Part shown: piece by piece, positions 11,201-21,501 of the stretch | Position numbering within the stretch: position 1 is the first letter of the stretch | Layout of the letters: each line of letters starts with the position of its first letter | NCBI GenBank assembly: GCA_937625935.1 | Contig: OW569380.1 | Coordinates: 310,001 to 374,000, forward strand | Reading direction: 5' to 3' | DNA length: 64,000 bases | Source: Tetramitus jugosus | Lineage: Eukaryota; Heterolobosea; Eutetramitea; Acrasida; Vahlkampfiidae | Position numbers and translations under genes: made by a program | The notes under the pieces: model-generated | The model's database searches: none | What the model saw: the letters and a program-made list of their open reading frames with translations, nothing else | Told to the model about the DNA's origin: nothing

Positions 11201-12420
11201 TTGGTGTTACTATCGAGCAACTAACGAAAAGGAGACAAGAATTATCGAATGCAGGGCTGAAATATGATAATATTATAATAGGAGATGCAGATCTACTCAT
11301 GGATGTTGAAACCACAATTCCTTCTCTCCTGAGTATGTCTAGTAGTCTGAAGAGAATGATTATAGTAGGCGATTCAACACGAAACGTTCCAACGAACCAT
11401 TTCCGGTCCTATAGTCATATCAGTCAGAGTCTATTCGCTCGTCTTTTGCGCCTTGGTTCTCTCGATCCAATACGACTGGATGTTCAATTCGATACTAATC
11501 CAGATATTACAACAATTTTATCACGAGAGGATAGACCTCTACAAAACATCTCCTCAGAAATCACCCATAACCCAGGTATTAAATACCCGTATCAGTTTAT
11601 TCAGGTGGACGAATTTAGAGGAGTGGGAGATTCACAAGTCCGGCCAGGAATATATCAAAATTTGGGTGAAGCCGAGTATATTGTTGCAATGTACATGTAC
11701 ATGAGGTTGATTGGACATCCAAAGGATAGCATAACGATTCTTGCCACGACACAAGCTCAAGTTCATCTGATCAATGACGTATTGAACTATCGGTGTAAGA
11801 CTATTCCTATCTTTGGTTTACCTCGTGAAGTCAGGACCACTTTCAGTTGGACAAGCACGAATGACTTTGTGCTTCTATCTCTCGTTCGAACAGATATCGA
11901 CAGCAACACTCAATTCATTCGAAACCAAAATCACATTCTCTATGCCATATCATCAAGCAAGCGTGGTTTTTACATGTTTGGAAACGAACACTTCCTCAGC
12001 AAATGTCTCGAACTGGCTCCAATATATCGTATGCTGACATCCAGTGGTGAGAGATCCTCCAAGTTGCATCTGATACCGAGCGAAAAGACTGGAACTACCC
12101 GCACAGATGACTCTGAAGTGAAACAGATTACTTCTGTTGAAGAATTGGGTCAACTCGTTCATCAAATGACTCAAACTGCAATCGTTGAGTTGTCAAAGCA
12201 ATATCTAACAGGTGAAACATTGCCAGCAGATGATCAAACCAAAGAAGAAGCAGAAACGACAAGCATGAGCGACGATGAGGACGATGACAATGACAGTGTT
12301 CATGACTCTGACTCTGACAAAGAGCACGATACTTTTGACAGCAATGTTGTTACCACACAGATCCCACCAGAAGAAGAAACCAACACTGACAACGTCATGC
12401 AAGATGTTGAGTTTGAATAA
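8235..12420 (+). CDS. AQR: Aquarius-type intron-binding spliceosomal helicase with degenerate ATPase motifs (2 exons)
   Basis: Exons 8235-8562 and 8651-12420 (88-nt intron, GTATGT donor, CAG acceptor) give 1365 residues, similar to other Aquarius proteins. Similarity is collinear over nearly the whole protein. The Aquarius armadillo-region segments YCERVVELLIDL and LEDWHMYAKC are present, as are PKVNLQFLHMSDYLSR, ILGYGDNFNYP, LGRVNFLLQLRLDLL, YQNLGEAEYIVAMYMYMRL and the motif-VI neighbourhood. Aquarius is an SF1 RNA helicase that binds introns in the spliceosome with SYF1, ISY1 and CYPE. Here the helicase signatures are broken. Walker A is GPSRTGKK (residues 759-766; last position Lys instead of Thr/Ser). 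The DEAA-type motif II is GDAD (987-990). GDxxQLPP is GDSTRNVP (about 1016-1023). The RFQG and SRAR motifs are replaced (TTFSWTSTND; AISSSKRG). A pseudo-helicase or a paralogue is likely. The C-terminus is acidic. Confidence 0.9.
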
Positions 12421-12536
12421 AACTACCTCTCCCAAATGACTTGCCTCTGCCTCTGACGCAATTGAGAAGGAATTCCAAAAAAAGATTCGGTTCTCTTTCC
12501 AAAACAAAAGGCCAGAACAAAAACACAACAGCAACC

Positions 12537-13007
12537 ATGGCAAAAAAAAATAAATCATCTCGTGACCGGTTATTCGGCAACATCAACAATGACAAGACAC
12601 GATACTCGCCATTGACTCAATTCGATGAAGACGATGACAACAATACGAATAACAATGGCACTTATCATCATGCAAACAACAACAACAACGATCCTGACCA
12701 TATTCAGATACAGATTGATAGACAAGATGCAGCACTTGCACAACAAGATCAAGCACTTGATCAGTTGAGTGATTCATTGATGAGGATCAAATCGATTGCT
12801 GCATCGATTGGAGACGAGTTGGACACGCAGAAACCAATTCTCGAGGGAATGGAGTATGATGTGGAGCGGACACAGACGAATTTGAATCGAATGACACGGA
12901 GGTTGGACAAGTTGTTGAACAGTGGAGGGAATGGCGGTAAAATATGTATCATCATTGTGTTGGTGATTGTGTTGGCATTCCTGTTGTTTGGTGTTGTGAA
13001 TTTGTGA
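12537..13007 (+). CDS. Qc-type SNARE, C-terminally anchored
   Basis: This 156-residue protein has an N/D-rich head and a SNARE helix (about residues 62-135) starting IQIDRQDAALAQQDQALDQL. A central glutamine sits in DELDTQKPIL, where the ionic zero layer is expected, and heptad hydrophobics lie on both sides. A C-terminal transmembrane segment follows (ICIIIVLVIVLAFLLFGVV). This architecture, with Q at the zero layer and the preceding Gln-rich helix, fits Qc SNAREs such as syntaxin-8, SYP5 or SYP6. It would act with Qa, Qb and R partners in endosomal or Golgi fusion. The ATG has an A at -3 and lies 116 bases after the Aquarius stop. The exact subfamily is uncertain. Confidence 0.75.
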   Translation: MAKKNKSSRDRLFGNINNDKTRYSPLTQFDEDDDNNTNNNGTYHHANNNNNDPDHIQIQIDRQDAALAQQDQALDQLSDSLMRIKSIAASIGDELDTQKPILEGMEYDVERTQTNLNRMTRRLDKLLNSGGNGGKICIIIVLVIVLAFLLFGVVNL

Positions 13008-13222
13008 GAGCACACCACATTTCTCTCTGGTGTGATAAAATTCTCATTGTACAAAATGTAAAAAATACTTGTGTGTGTGGTGTTTGAATAAACATGCATC
13101 AATTGATTAATGATAGGAGCAGAGATAGTGTTTTAATAATATTAAGTTATTTCGAATGAGTTGTTGGTAGTGGTACAATTGAACTTTGTTATTCCTGGGT
13201 TGTATTGATTCCTTGTCTGTCA

Positions 13223-14914
13223 TTACACTTCAAGAGTCGAATCCAAGACTTCGCTAATCATGTCATTGACCAATGTCTTATCGGGCAAACTGACAGCAAG
13301 ACCATACATGGGTGCCATTCCTGATTCTGACTGGATCAATTTGTTCTTCACTTCATGCACTGATTCCTTCAGATCCTTGATGAATTGTTCGGCCATTCCA
13401 GAGTTGTTTGGTGTGACACAGAGATGCACACTGACTGGATACTGGAGACAATTGAGTGACCATCCACGATGAGACATGCGATCATTCACTTGGAAAACAT
13501 TGACCGTCTTGGACGCAAAAGCAATGACCATTGCCTTTGGTTCTCCACAGACTTCCAATTCAGGAATTTGCTCGCTAATGGCCTTCTTGATAGTCTGTAG
13601 GGAATTAATAATCTTTCTGGTGCTTTCGAGGTACCCTCTCTCACCCATGTGAATCATACTTGCCCAACATGTGGCAATCTGAGCACCAGAGCGACTTCCA
13701 GCCATGGATGGTGATGCATAAATACCTCCGGTCCATGCTGGACACAGGAAATACATGTGCTTTCTGAGATCCTTGTTGTGGAACATGACAACAGAACTAC
13801 CCTTGGTTGCTAATCCATACTTGTGAGTATCGGCAGAGATACTTGTCACTCCCTTGACTGAAAAATCAAAATTTGGAATATCGAAACCTAACTTTTTAGC
13901 AAATGGAAGAACGAAACCACCGAGACAGCAATCGACATGCAGTCCAACCTTGTGCTTGAGTGCCAACTCTGCCAATTGCTCTACAGGATCGATTGTTCCC
14001 TGAGGGAAATTAGGAGCGCTCGCAATGATTGCAATCGTGTTCTTGTTGATCAATTTCTGAACGTGTGATGGTTCCACTTGGAAAGTTGTCTGATTTACAT
14101 CAACGTGCACAAGTTTGATACCAAAGTAGTGACAACCCTTATCAAATGCTGCATGCGCAGTCTTTGGAGCAATAATCTCAGGATATTTGATCCATGGCTT
14201 CAACGCACGTGCCTCATCTCTATACGCCTTCAATGCCATGAGAATACTCTCTGTTCCACCACTGGTCATTGCACCACAAACTTCCTCTGATCCATTCAAC
14301 ATTGCAATGGTCATCTGAACGACTTCAGCCTCAAACTTCTTTGTAGACAAAAACACGTCATAATGCAACGGATTCGTGTGCATAAACATTGCATAGGTTC
14401 TTGCCAACAAATCACCATGTTTCTCTTCTTCGTTCTCTCCCACCAGCACCGAAGTAGACAATTCTCCACTGCTTGACACTGCATGCATATACACTGTTCC
14501 CGACAATTTATCCGACACTCTGTCCTGATCCTTAATTTTTTGTAAACGAGACAAAAGTTCTTGTGCTGGAGTGCCGTCCAATGGCAAACACAACACTCTT
14601 TCATCATCCTGAATCTTTGGCAATGAATCCTTGACCTTTCTCTTCATCTCTTCCTTTTGTTCGTTCAACTTTGAACCAATGCCAGGAGCCTTCTCCAACA
14701 ATTTCATCATATTCTTGAACAACAATCCCTTGAGACCTTGAGGATGCTCTCTTGATGCTTCCATGAGCTTATTGGCACCATAGAACAGAATGAGTGAACT
14801 GGTGGCACTGGTCAAGATGAGTGTCAATGGCTTGGTGCCACTGTCAGATACACGATCATTGATTGAATCAATCAAACTTTGAACTGTCGTTTGAATGGAC
14901 GACGATGATGACAT
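13223..14914 (-). CDS. SGPL1: Sphingosine-1-phosphate lyase
   Basis: The 563-residue protein is a PLP-dependent ER enzyme that cleaves sphingosine-1-phosphate to hexadecenal and phosphoethanolamine, the exit step of sphingolipid breakdown. It begins with a short S/T-rich lumenal tail and one membrane segment (LTLILTSATSSLILFYGANKL). The catalytic domain includes SGTVYMHAVSSSGELS, NPLHYDVF, GAMTSGGTESILMALKAYRD, HVDCCLGGF and SADTHKYG, where K365 is the expected PLP Schiff-base lysine. Length and domain order match human SGPL1. The ATG at 14914 is chosen because a CAA/AAT-rich leader precedes it. An in-frame ATG at 15001 would add 29 residues and cannot be excluded. Confidence 0.93.
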   Translation of the reverse strand: MSSSSSIQTTVQSLIDSINDRVSDSGTKPLTLILTSATSSLILFYGANKLMEASREHPQGLKGLLFKNMMKLLEKAPGIGSKLNEQKEEMKRKVKDSLPKIQDDERVLCLPLDGTPAQELLSRLQKIKDQDRVSDKLSGTVYMHAVSSSGELSTSVLVGENEEEKHGDLLARTYAMFMHTNPLHYDVFLSTKKFEAEVVQMTIAMLNGSEEVCGAMTSGGTESILMALKAYRDEARALKPWIKYPEIIAPKTAHAAFDKGCHYFGIKLVHVDVNQTTFQVEPSHVQKLINKNTIAIIASAPNFPQGTIDPVEQLAELALKHKVGLHVDCCLGGFVLPFAKKLGFDIPNFDFSVKGVTSISADTHKYGLATKGSSVVMFHNKDLRKHMYFLCPAWTGGIYASPSMAGSRSGAQIATCWASMIHMGERGYLESTRKIINSLQTIKKAISEQIPELEVCGEPKAMVIAFASKTVNVFQVNDRMSHRGWSLNCLQYPVSVHLCVTPNNSGMAEQFIKDLKESVHEVKNKLIQSESGMAPMYGLAVSLPDKTLVNDMISEVLDSTLEV

Positions 14915-15376
14915 GTTATGTATGATATTGTTATTGTTGTTTTTGGTTGTCTTGATAATTTGTTGTGGTGATTGGAAAACAGCTGTTCCCGCATCAGGCA
15001 TTTGGGGATTTTTCACAGCGGACGATCCAACTCCCCCTGAATAAACCGGAACAATGAATCGACGATCCAGGTATGATGGAATTCCACCTGGTGGAATGCA
15101 AAAATAAAGAATAGATCAACCTGCAGCTGTCTGATGACACATGAGCTCTTTCAAGTAACTGGTGTTTAATGAGAATTGGATAATAATTATGTAGGATGTG
15201 ATGGATTGTTGTTGTTGTTGTGTGCTTCTGAATCTGTGACTTTAGACGACCAGATTGATTCACAACTGTTGCAATCTCACCAAATAGACAATCAATATAT
15301 GCATGTGTTCATATGTGCGATATTCGTGGTGAATGGATGGTGTTGAATGAACCAATATATACATCTTGCCATCTTC
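14915..15376. other. Intergenic: leader of S1P lyase and 3' region of CBS gene
   Basis: About 460 bases between two minus-strand genes. An N-rich leader lies next to the S1P lyase start, including the alternative ATG at 15001. I see no convincing reading frame, RNA gene or repeat. A short self-complementary GGTGGAATTCCACC-like segment lies near 15070-15090, but its role is unknown. Confidence 0.5.
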
Positions 15377-16502
15377 TTATTGATTCTTCAACAACAGAGC
15401 AAACAAGTCGGTCAATGAGATGACACCCACCATTTGCATTTCATCGTCCATGATAAATATTCTGTGTACATGGGTCTTATCAATTCGATCAACAACATCT
15501 TCCAGTGTAGTGCTGAGCTTACAGAACACAACAGAGTCAATATCATTGGACTGTTGCTTCTTTTCCTTTGCAAAATTCTTGAATTGCAACACTGTCAATC
15601 CCAACACATGGAAATCCTCTCCCAAAAATCCCTGTAGATCCGATGCGCTCAAAACTCCGACCAATCGACTGGCATTCGAGTCAAGAATACCGACTGCGCT
15701 GACACCATTGTCTGCAATGTGCTTGAATGCGTCAATGGCCAATTCGTCTTCCTTGACTGCAAACATGGAATTCACATTGCCTCTGACTCCCAAATTGAGC
15801 TCTTCGACAGTCTTCTTCTTGAGTGGTTCGTACAAGGTGGTTTCATTCTTGAAAAAGTGACGGAACATGAACATTTGAGAGAGGATAAAGATGACGTGAC
15901 CATTGTTGTCAACAATTGGAATTCTGTGCAATCCAGTACCAAACTTTTCCAAAACTTGTCTCTTGGAGGCAGATGTTGGCATTGGGACATATGGGTTCTT
16001 GGTTGACAAATCTAATCAAATCATCATCAGATAATGGATCACACACACACATATGTAATTATCATTAGTGAGTGAATGGAAGAGTGAGTATATGATGATC
16101 CAACACACGTACACGTCATGAAACAACAAATGAAATTTTCACCACCAACAACAACAAAAAACAACAACAACTCGGCCACCGAGAGAAGACATGTAGATCA
16201 AATACTAGTGAGTACATACCCATAACAGATTCAACCTTTTGGACATCAAATGAAAATTGAAGCACATAATTCTTGAATTGAGATTCTTGTTTGGTAGCAA
16301 AGTATGTCTCTCTTGCAAAAGTAGCCATATCCAAGACATCAATCAAACCAATACACTTTTCAGTATTGTTCACTTGCTTGTACACTGGTGCGGAGAGAAT
16401 GTTGTGAGTGGCGAGGAATTGAAGTGCAGTTTTCAAGGAATCTTCACTCTTCAAGGAGTGAATTTCAGTTGGTGTAATGACAGATTGAATAGATGTGTCC
16501 AT
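15377..16502 (-). CDS. Four-CBS-domain protein, AMPK-gamma/SNF4-like (2 exons)
   Basis: Exons 16502-16220 and 16011-15377 (208-nt intron, GTATGT donor, GATTAG acceptor) give 305 residues containing essentially only CBS repeats. The first lies in exon 1 (LATHNILSAPVYKQ, CIGLIDVLDM). A second follows the junction (GLHRIPIVDNNGHVIFILSQ). The third and fourth are NGVSAVGILDSNASRLVGVL and VHRIFIMDDEMQMVGVIS. Two Bateman modules of this size fit the adenine-nucleotide-sensing gamma subunit of AMPK/SNF1 (about 330 residues) or plant CBSX/PV42-type relatives. The family binds AMP, ADP or ATP, but the ligand here is inference. No extra domain is present. Confidence 0.8.
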
Positions 16503-16696
16503 TATTTGTTGGTCTTTGTTTGATATTGTTGTTGTTTGTTTGGAGGGATCAAATCGTGTTTGCTTTTTTTATTTTGGCTTTTGGCGGGTGCTACTTTTTG
16601 CCGATGTCTCTCCAGCTGCGGGTGTGTGATCAATCCCTGTGAATTTCACAGGAAGAAGATACTTTGCAGAGTTTTTGTGCATCTCGTGTGCAGAAA

Positions 16697-17548
16697 TCAT
16701 TTTTGGGTAGATGGGTTGCCAGTTCGAAAGAGAGACAATGGGAGATCAATAATGATAGGTTCCTGATCCTCGTATGGCATGGCACCATTGCTGTACAGTA
16801 TTCCATCTTGTCTCATGGTTCCATGGTACTCGTGCACATGACCAAAGCAATGTAGCTTCAAGTTGCACTTGCCCAGGGATTTGGTCTTATTTAGTAGAAC
16901 TTCATCTCCCCAGTGCCTTCCATTGTGAACTTGTCCACATTTTCGGCAATTATACTTTTCCATTTGATCCTTACAATACGCGATGTCCATGATGCATCGC
17001 GGTGGCATATGACTGATCAGAATCTGGGTACTATCTGGAATTCGGTTGAATCGATCAGCAATGTATTCACTACTGCCGGCAGAGAAACCCATATTCCTAC
17101 TTGAGGTCCATGGAGTACCATAAAATTGAATATCTACGCCAGAGCCCAATGCATTGCGCAAGGTGTAGCCAGAGTCTTGCAAGTAAGTGGCATTTGTAAG
17201 GTATTTGGATTGAATATCAGATGCAGAAACATTGTGCAGATTCAACTCATGATTACCAGCAATCACAAGCTTTGTTGGTATGTGGTCCCATGTCTTCAAC
17301 AGTTGATTGAATCGCAACATGGAGTTGGGAACTTGGTCCTTTGGTAAATCGTACCAATCTCTCTTGTGTGTAAAGTCACCTGAATGGATGAGAACATCAC
17401 CGTATGGCATCCCTTCAACCTTGGAACACTTTTGAACAAAGTGTTCATTGTGGGTGTCGCTCATGTGAAGAATTCGAATGAAGTCTCTTGGGTGGTTCTT
17501 GATATCTTTGAGTTGGCTGTCTGTCCAGCTCTTGTCATGTGATGGCAT
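16697..17548 (-). CDS. Calcineurin-like metallophosphoesterase, MPPED/UPF0046 type
   Basis: This 283-residue protein carries the full binuclear-metal phosphoesterase motif set: SDTHN (D31, H33), GDFTH, GNHE, the single histidine in ISHMPP, and GHVH near the C-terminus. The gap between GNHE and SHMPP, with the TPW element, fits the MPPED1/2 and UPF0046 group, whose members act as phosphodiesterases on small nucleotide substrates. A cysteine pair (CRKC) lies before the final metal motif. No signal peptide is present. The natural substrate is unknown. It is divergent from the START-domain gene, 264 bases away. Confidence 0.88.
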   Translation of the reverse strand: MPSHDKSWTDSQLKDIKNHPRDFIRILHMSDTHNEHFVQKCSKVEGMPYGDVLIHSGDFTHKRDWYDLPKDQVPNSMLRFNQLLKTWDHIPTKLVIAGNHELNLHNVSASDIQSKYLTNATYLQDSGYTLRNALGSGVDIQFYGTPWTSSRNMGFSAGSSEYIADRFNRIPDSTQILISHMPPRCIMDIAYCKDQMEKYNCRKCGQVHNGRHWGDEVLLNKTKSLGKCNLKLHCFGHVHEYHGTMRQDGILYSNGAMPYEDQEPIIIDLPLSLFRTGNPSTQK

Positions 17549-17812
17549 TTATCTTTAGTATACTACAGGTTATCTCGCTTTTTGTTTTTCTTGTTTCATG
17601 CACAGAACTTTCTCAAGGAGGCTTTTCCCTTCGGAACGTTTCCCTCCAAGTTCCAAGTCACACGGGGTAATTCATTCCAAGGCTAAAAACACTTTTTCGC
17701 GAGGACCAAAAAACGCTAGTCGAAAATTGTCATCTTCGGAGGATAAGCGCACTCAAAAGAAGAGAGCGCTTAACAATCATTCAAACACAACCAAACAATC
17801 AATCAAATCATC

Positions 17813-18571
17813 ATGAACACATATTCATTTATTAAACCAGTGGAATCACTGCAAACAATCAATCAACAATTGTACACAAAAGACCTCAAAAAAGTCATTC
17901 AAGATCAAATTCTTCCACTCAGCAACAACAACAACACCAATGATACATCATCATCATTTCAACTCGTCTCTCAATCCGATCAACAAAATGCAAAATTAGA
18001 AATGATACAATCGAACGACTCTGTCAACACTTATCGAGTCACCGGAGAATTATATCGCACATCCATTGAACAAGTGTTTGATTTGTTGTGGAAGTTGGAG
18101 AATTCGATTCCGTTGAGTGGATCATTGGAGCAGTGTGATTTGTTGAATGAGTTTGTAATGAATTTTGGTGGTCAATTGTTGACTGGTTGTGATAGTGATC
18201 AATCGTGCGTGATTCAACTGCTGTATCATGCGCATAAATCACCTGGATTCATGATCTCTGCGAGAGATTTTCTATTGATTCGAACAAATGTGGATCTCGT
18301 GTTGTCAAACGGACAAAAAGCAAAGTGCATTGCAAGTACGAGTGTGACACATGGTATGGCAGGTGAAAGACCAAAGTTTGTTCGAGGTTCACTGCACTTT
18401 TCCGGTTACATTCTGAAACAAAGTGAGGATAAGCCTGGCACCGTAGAAGTCACGTATGTCATCAAGTCGGATCCACGTGGTTCATTGCCATCATGGGTGT
18501 TGAGCATGGCCAACAAGACATTGATTGGCAAGTTTGTTGAACTGCAGGCACATATTGATCGAATGAATTAA
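17813..18571 (+). CDS. START-domain lipid-transfer-like protein
   Basis: The 252-residue protein has an N-rich head of about 60 residues. A START-like domain then fills the rest: YRVTGELYRTSIEQVFDLLW, MISARDFLLIRTNVDLVL, VRGSLHFSGYILKQ, TYVIKSDPRGSLPSWVLSMA, and a C-terminal helix. The SARDF element, the GxLPxW segment and the closing amphipathic helix are typical of StAR-related domains, which hold a sterol, phospholipid or sphingolipid in a hydrophobic cavity. The ligand is not predictable here. An AATAAA signal lies about 15 bases after the stop. The gene is convergent with NAE1, 69 bases between stops. Confidence 0.75.
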   Translation: MNTYSFIKPVESLQTINQQLYTKDLKKVIQDQILPLSNNNNTNDTSSSFQLVSQSDQQNAKLEMIQSNDSVNTYRVTGELYRTSIEQVFDLLWKLENSIPLSGSLEQCDLLNEFVMNFGGQLLTGCDSDQSCVIQLLYHAHKSPGFMISARDFLLIRTNVDLVLSNGQKAKCIASTSVTHGMAGERPKFVRGSLHFSGYILKQSEDKPGTVEVTYVIKSDPRGSLPSWVLSMANKTLIGKFVELQAHIDRMN

Positions 18572-18640
18572 CAATAGTTCAGAGAATAAAAAGTTTATCA
18601 CTGTAGTTTTTTATATAATGCAGAATACAATTCAATTTGC

Positions 18641-20412
18641 TTAAGCAGCAAAGGCAGATGACTTACCGTCAATGCCGTTGAATATCCAGGTGTTGTTCAA
18701 GACGATACGTTGCTTGGTGCACAACTTGATCAACTCTTGACCACCAACACCACCAATCAGAGATGAAATATTGTGCAATTCAGCAGCACCAAATCTCACA
18801 GTTTCCTTTGTGTACTTTTCCCAGTCTAATTCAATATCAGTCACCTCCAATTCCTTGACAAGATCCTTGACGATCACAAAGAGCTTCTCAACTTCATCAT
18901 CAACTTCAACACTACCGGATTGACCTGGATAGGATCCATACTTTTCAAAGAATGTATCAACAGCACGCAACATAATATACCATGGCACAGTGGAGTCAGG
19001 GTTCCACAATTGAGATTGAATCTCTTCCTTGTTAGGCTCCTCTAGTTCCTGATCTAGTGATCTCAAGTGGAACACACGCAAATAGTTGGCATTCTTGCAG
19101 AATTCCTTGACATCCATTTCACTGATGCTGTTCTCCTTTCTGCCTGTTTCCTTCAACTTCTCATCCAAATACTTCTTCACACATGTCATATCACTTCTTG
19201 ACTTTTTTCTGTAAATGCTCTGCAACTTGATGTATCTGTCAGTGTCAGAGTGCAAATCAGGCAATCTTCCCTGGATTGGCAGTGTTCCTTGTCCTTCATT
19301 CTCTACGAATTGCTTGACAGCATTGGCCAAGAACCAAAAATCAGAGGAATCAGCAGTCAAGTTGTTGCACAATGGATCGTCAAACACTTGTTGCACCTCA
19401 GATGGAATCTCTGGTAAAATACATGCCTGGAAGTACTTGTTTGATGCTTCCTGGAAGTTCTCGCTCAACAAGAGTGTACCAGCTCTAGTATCTACCATAT
19501 TCTTAAAGTCCATCTTGTCTTCTCTGCTCGTTGGCAATCTTCCATTCTTCATCTTCCATTCGCGAACCAAGCGAATCAAGATAACAGGATAAGGAGTGTG
19601 AGATCGAGTCTTCTCATCCATGGCGTCCAAGTCTTGGCTCTCACAGAACTTGAGTAGTTCGGGCCATGGATTGGACAATCTCAAATCTTCAATCTCCTGA
19701 TCCAGCTTTGCCTCAACAACCTCGTGTGACTTTGCAATGATTCTAATATAGCCAATCATGCCATACGATCTCACCACAACCAACACCTTGTTCTTCTCTT
19801 GGCAATACTTTGAAAATTTCTTCAACGTTGGCAAGTCCATGTTGCTAGCCACAATCATATTGAACGGTTCAAAGAACTCTGGCTTGTTTTCGAGTACTTC
19901 AGCAGGATCCTTCTCACAGAACGTACCAGTCACCTCAGGATTCATCTCAGCCAACGTTGTTGTCACGTTCTCTGCTCTGCTCTTGCCATATCCTTCACTT
20001 GTTACAAAAAAGTTGACACCCAAATCTCTGGCATCAACTTTTCTGCCATCGACAACTGAAAACTTGCTGAATCCAGGTAGAATAATGTTCTTGAGTACTT
20101 CTGAACCGACAGATGATGCATTCAGGAGACATACGTTGGCATTATCGATGCGATCTTGTCCATGAACACCCCATAGACTATATGGACATGACAACCGACG
20201 TGTATATAAACAATTTGGAGAAAAATGAACATTTTTCATCAAGGAAAAAAAAATGGAGAGAGTGAGTATTGCCCGGCTGTCTCATCAAAAGACACAAAAA
20301 AATAATGATGAGATACGTACCGCAATTGACGATCATTTCTTTCCTTCCATTTGGATCCTACGTCAGGAAAGTCGTTTATTGCAGGAGAAACTGGAGATAA
20401 TAGATAGGACAT
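18641..20412 (-). CDS. NAE1: NAE1/APP-BP1, regulatory subunit of the NEDD8-activating E1 (2 exons)
   Basis: Exons 20412-20321 and 20177-18641 (143-nt intron, GTACGT donor, ATATAG acceptor) give 542 residues. The junction rebuilds NDRQLRLWGVHGQDRIDNAN, the E1 hallmark, within the first 50 residues. Next come CLLNASSVGSEVLKNIILPG (adenylation-fold Rossmann part) and VVDGRKVDARDLGVNFF. The family C-terminus includes GGVGGQELIKLCTKQ and NTWIFNGID. As in other NAE1/ULA1 proteins it should pair with the catalytic UBA3 subunit to adenylate NEDD8 for cullin modification. Length matches human NAE1 (534). Confidence 0.93.
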
Positions 20413-20766
20413 GATATTCTATACAATATGTCGTTTGTTTGTTGTTGGTTGTTTTTTGATGATTGTTTTTTTTTGAGGTGAAAAAGAGCTTTGGAACTTG
20501 CAAAAACAATTACAATTTCACGCCAAAATGTTCACAAAACAAAGTTCCTACACGGAAAACTTTTTCATGACACTTCAAAGATGAACTTGTCTTGATCTTT
20601 GATTTGGTTGTGAAAAAATGTCTTCGTTAACAGCATTTATAATCATATTGTGCTTTCATGAATGCTTTGGATAAAAGGTTCCTTTTTTTACGGTTTTTAA
20701 TATTGTACTATGATAGGTTACAAAAAGTGTGCAAATGCATGAGAGAGAGTTGCTCTAGCTGCAAAA
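20413..20766. other. Intergenic: NAE1 upstream region and TspO-like gene 3' region
   Basis: A 354-base AT-rich gap between two minus-strand genes. It contains T- and TTG-rich tracts directly upstream of the NAE1 start. I see no open frame with coding character and no RNA gene. Confidence 0.5.
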
Positions 20767-21501
20767 TTACTCTTGCTTCTCTTGCAATTTGGCTTGCAAT
20801 TGCTTCTTGACATTGGCTGGGAGACCAGTCTTCTTCTTTTGCTTCTTGATTTGACCAGTGGTGAGAGAAGCATTTCCCTTTCTCATGGATTGAACTTGAT
20901 CAATCAATTCCTTACCCTCGTTCAAATACCAGAAATAAGAGTATTGGATTGCGTAGGCCAACAAGAACAAGAGATATGGTGTGTTAATGTAGGATGCAAA
21001 CTTGAGTACTCCGTTGAATTGAGTAGAGGTGAACATGGCAACACCAATCAAGGTAAACAAGTTCAACAATGCCAATGACAAGTCCTTGACCCAGTAGAAG
21101 CTGACAGAGAACAAAACATTGACCAACATGTGAAGTGCGTAGACAGTCAATGCACGATTCCATTCCTTTCCACCATGGACATATACGAGCCATGAGGAAA
21201 GACCGAGTGGAATGTACAGGGCCAACCATGCCTGAACAGTCAAAATCTCTGGAATGTTCAATTTTCCACCTCTCTTTAGCTTTCTGTACCAGTCAGATTT
21301 AATGCCTTGGTTTCTTGCGAATAAGAAGATGAGGGCGGCCAAAAATACAGCACCAAATGCAGCAGCAAATGACAAATAATTCTCTGCAAGTACGCTTGGA
21401 GTCACGTACCACTCGGATGGTTGGAACAAGTACTCCCAACTGACGTCAGGTTGTTCAAAGTGAGACAATTGTGGATCAAAGATTGGTGCGTCGTCTGCCA
21501 T
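20767..21501 (-). CDS. TSPO: TspO/MBR-family membrane protein
   Basis: This 244-residue protein has five hydrophobic segments between about residues 40 and 195. The order and spacing match TspO/MBR: WLALYIPLGLSSWLVY, GGKEWNRALTVYALHMLVNV, a tryptophan in the third helix, FTLIGVAMFTSTQFNGVL, and INTPYLLFLLAYAIQYSYFW. An extra N-terminal part precedes the family core, with its own membrane segment (LSFAAAFGAVFLAALIFLFA). The C-terminus is basic (KKQKKK). TspO proteins bind porphyrins and sterols and sit in mitochondrial, ER or bacterial membranes. The start MADDAP at 21501 is used because a KNK leader precedes it; an in-frame upstream extension looks non-coding. It is divergent from the next gene. 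Confidence 0.75.
   Translation of the reverse strand: MADDAPIFDPQLSHFEQPDVSWEYLFQPSEWYVTPSVLAENYLSFAAAFGAVFLAALIFLFARNQGIKSDWYRKLKRGGKLNIPEILTVQAWLALYIPLGLSSWLVYVHGGKEWNRALTVYALHMLVNVLFSVSFYWVKDLSLALLNLFTLIGVAMFTSTQFNGVLKFASYINTPYLLFLLAYAIQYSYFWYLNEGKELIDQVQSMRKGNASLTTGQIKKQKKKTGLPANVKKQLQAKLQEKQE

Noticed and set aside
10561-12000. Frameshift or sequencing error as the cause of the missing Aquarius helicase motifs
   Set aside because: The flanking Aquarius-like sequence continues in the same frame through every altered motif, so the changes are substitutions and not shifts.
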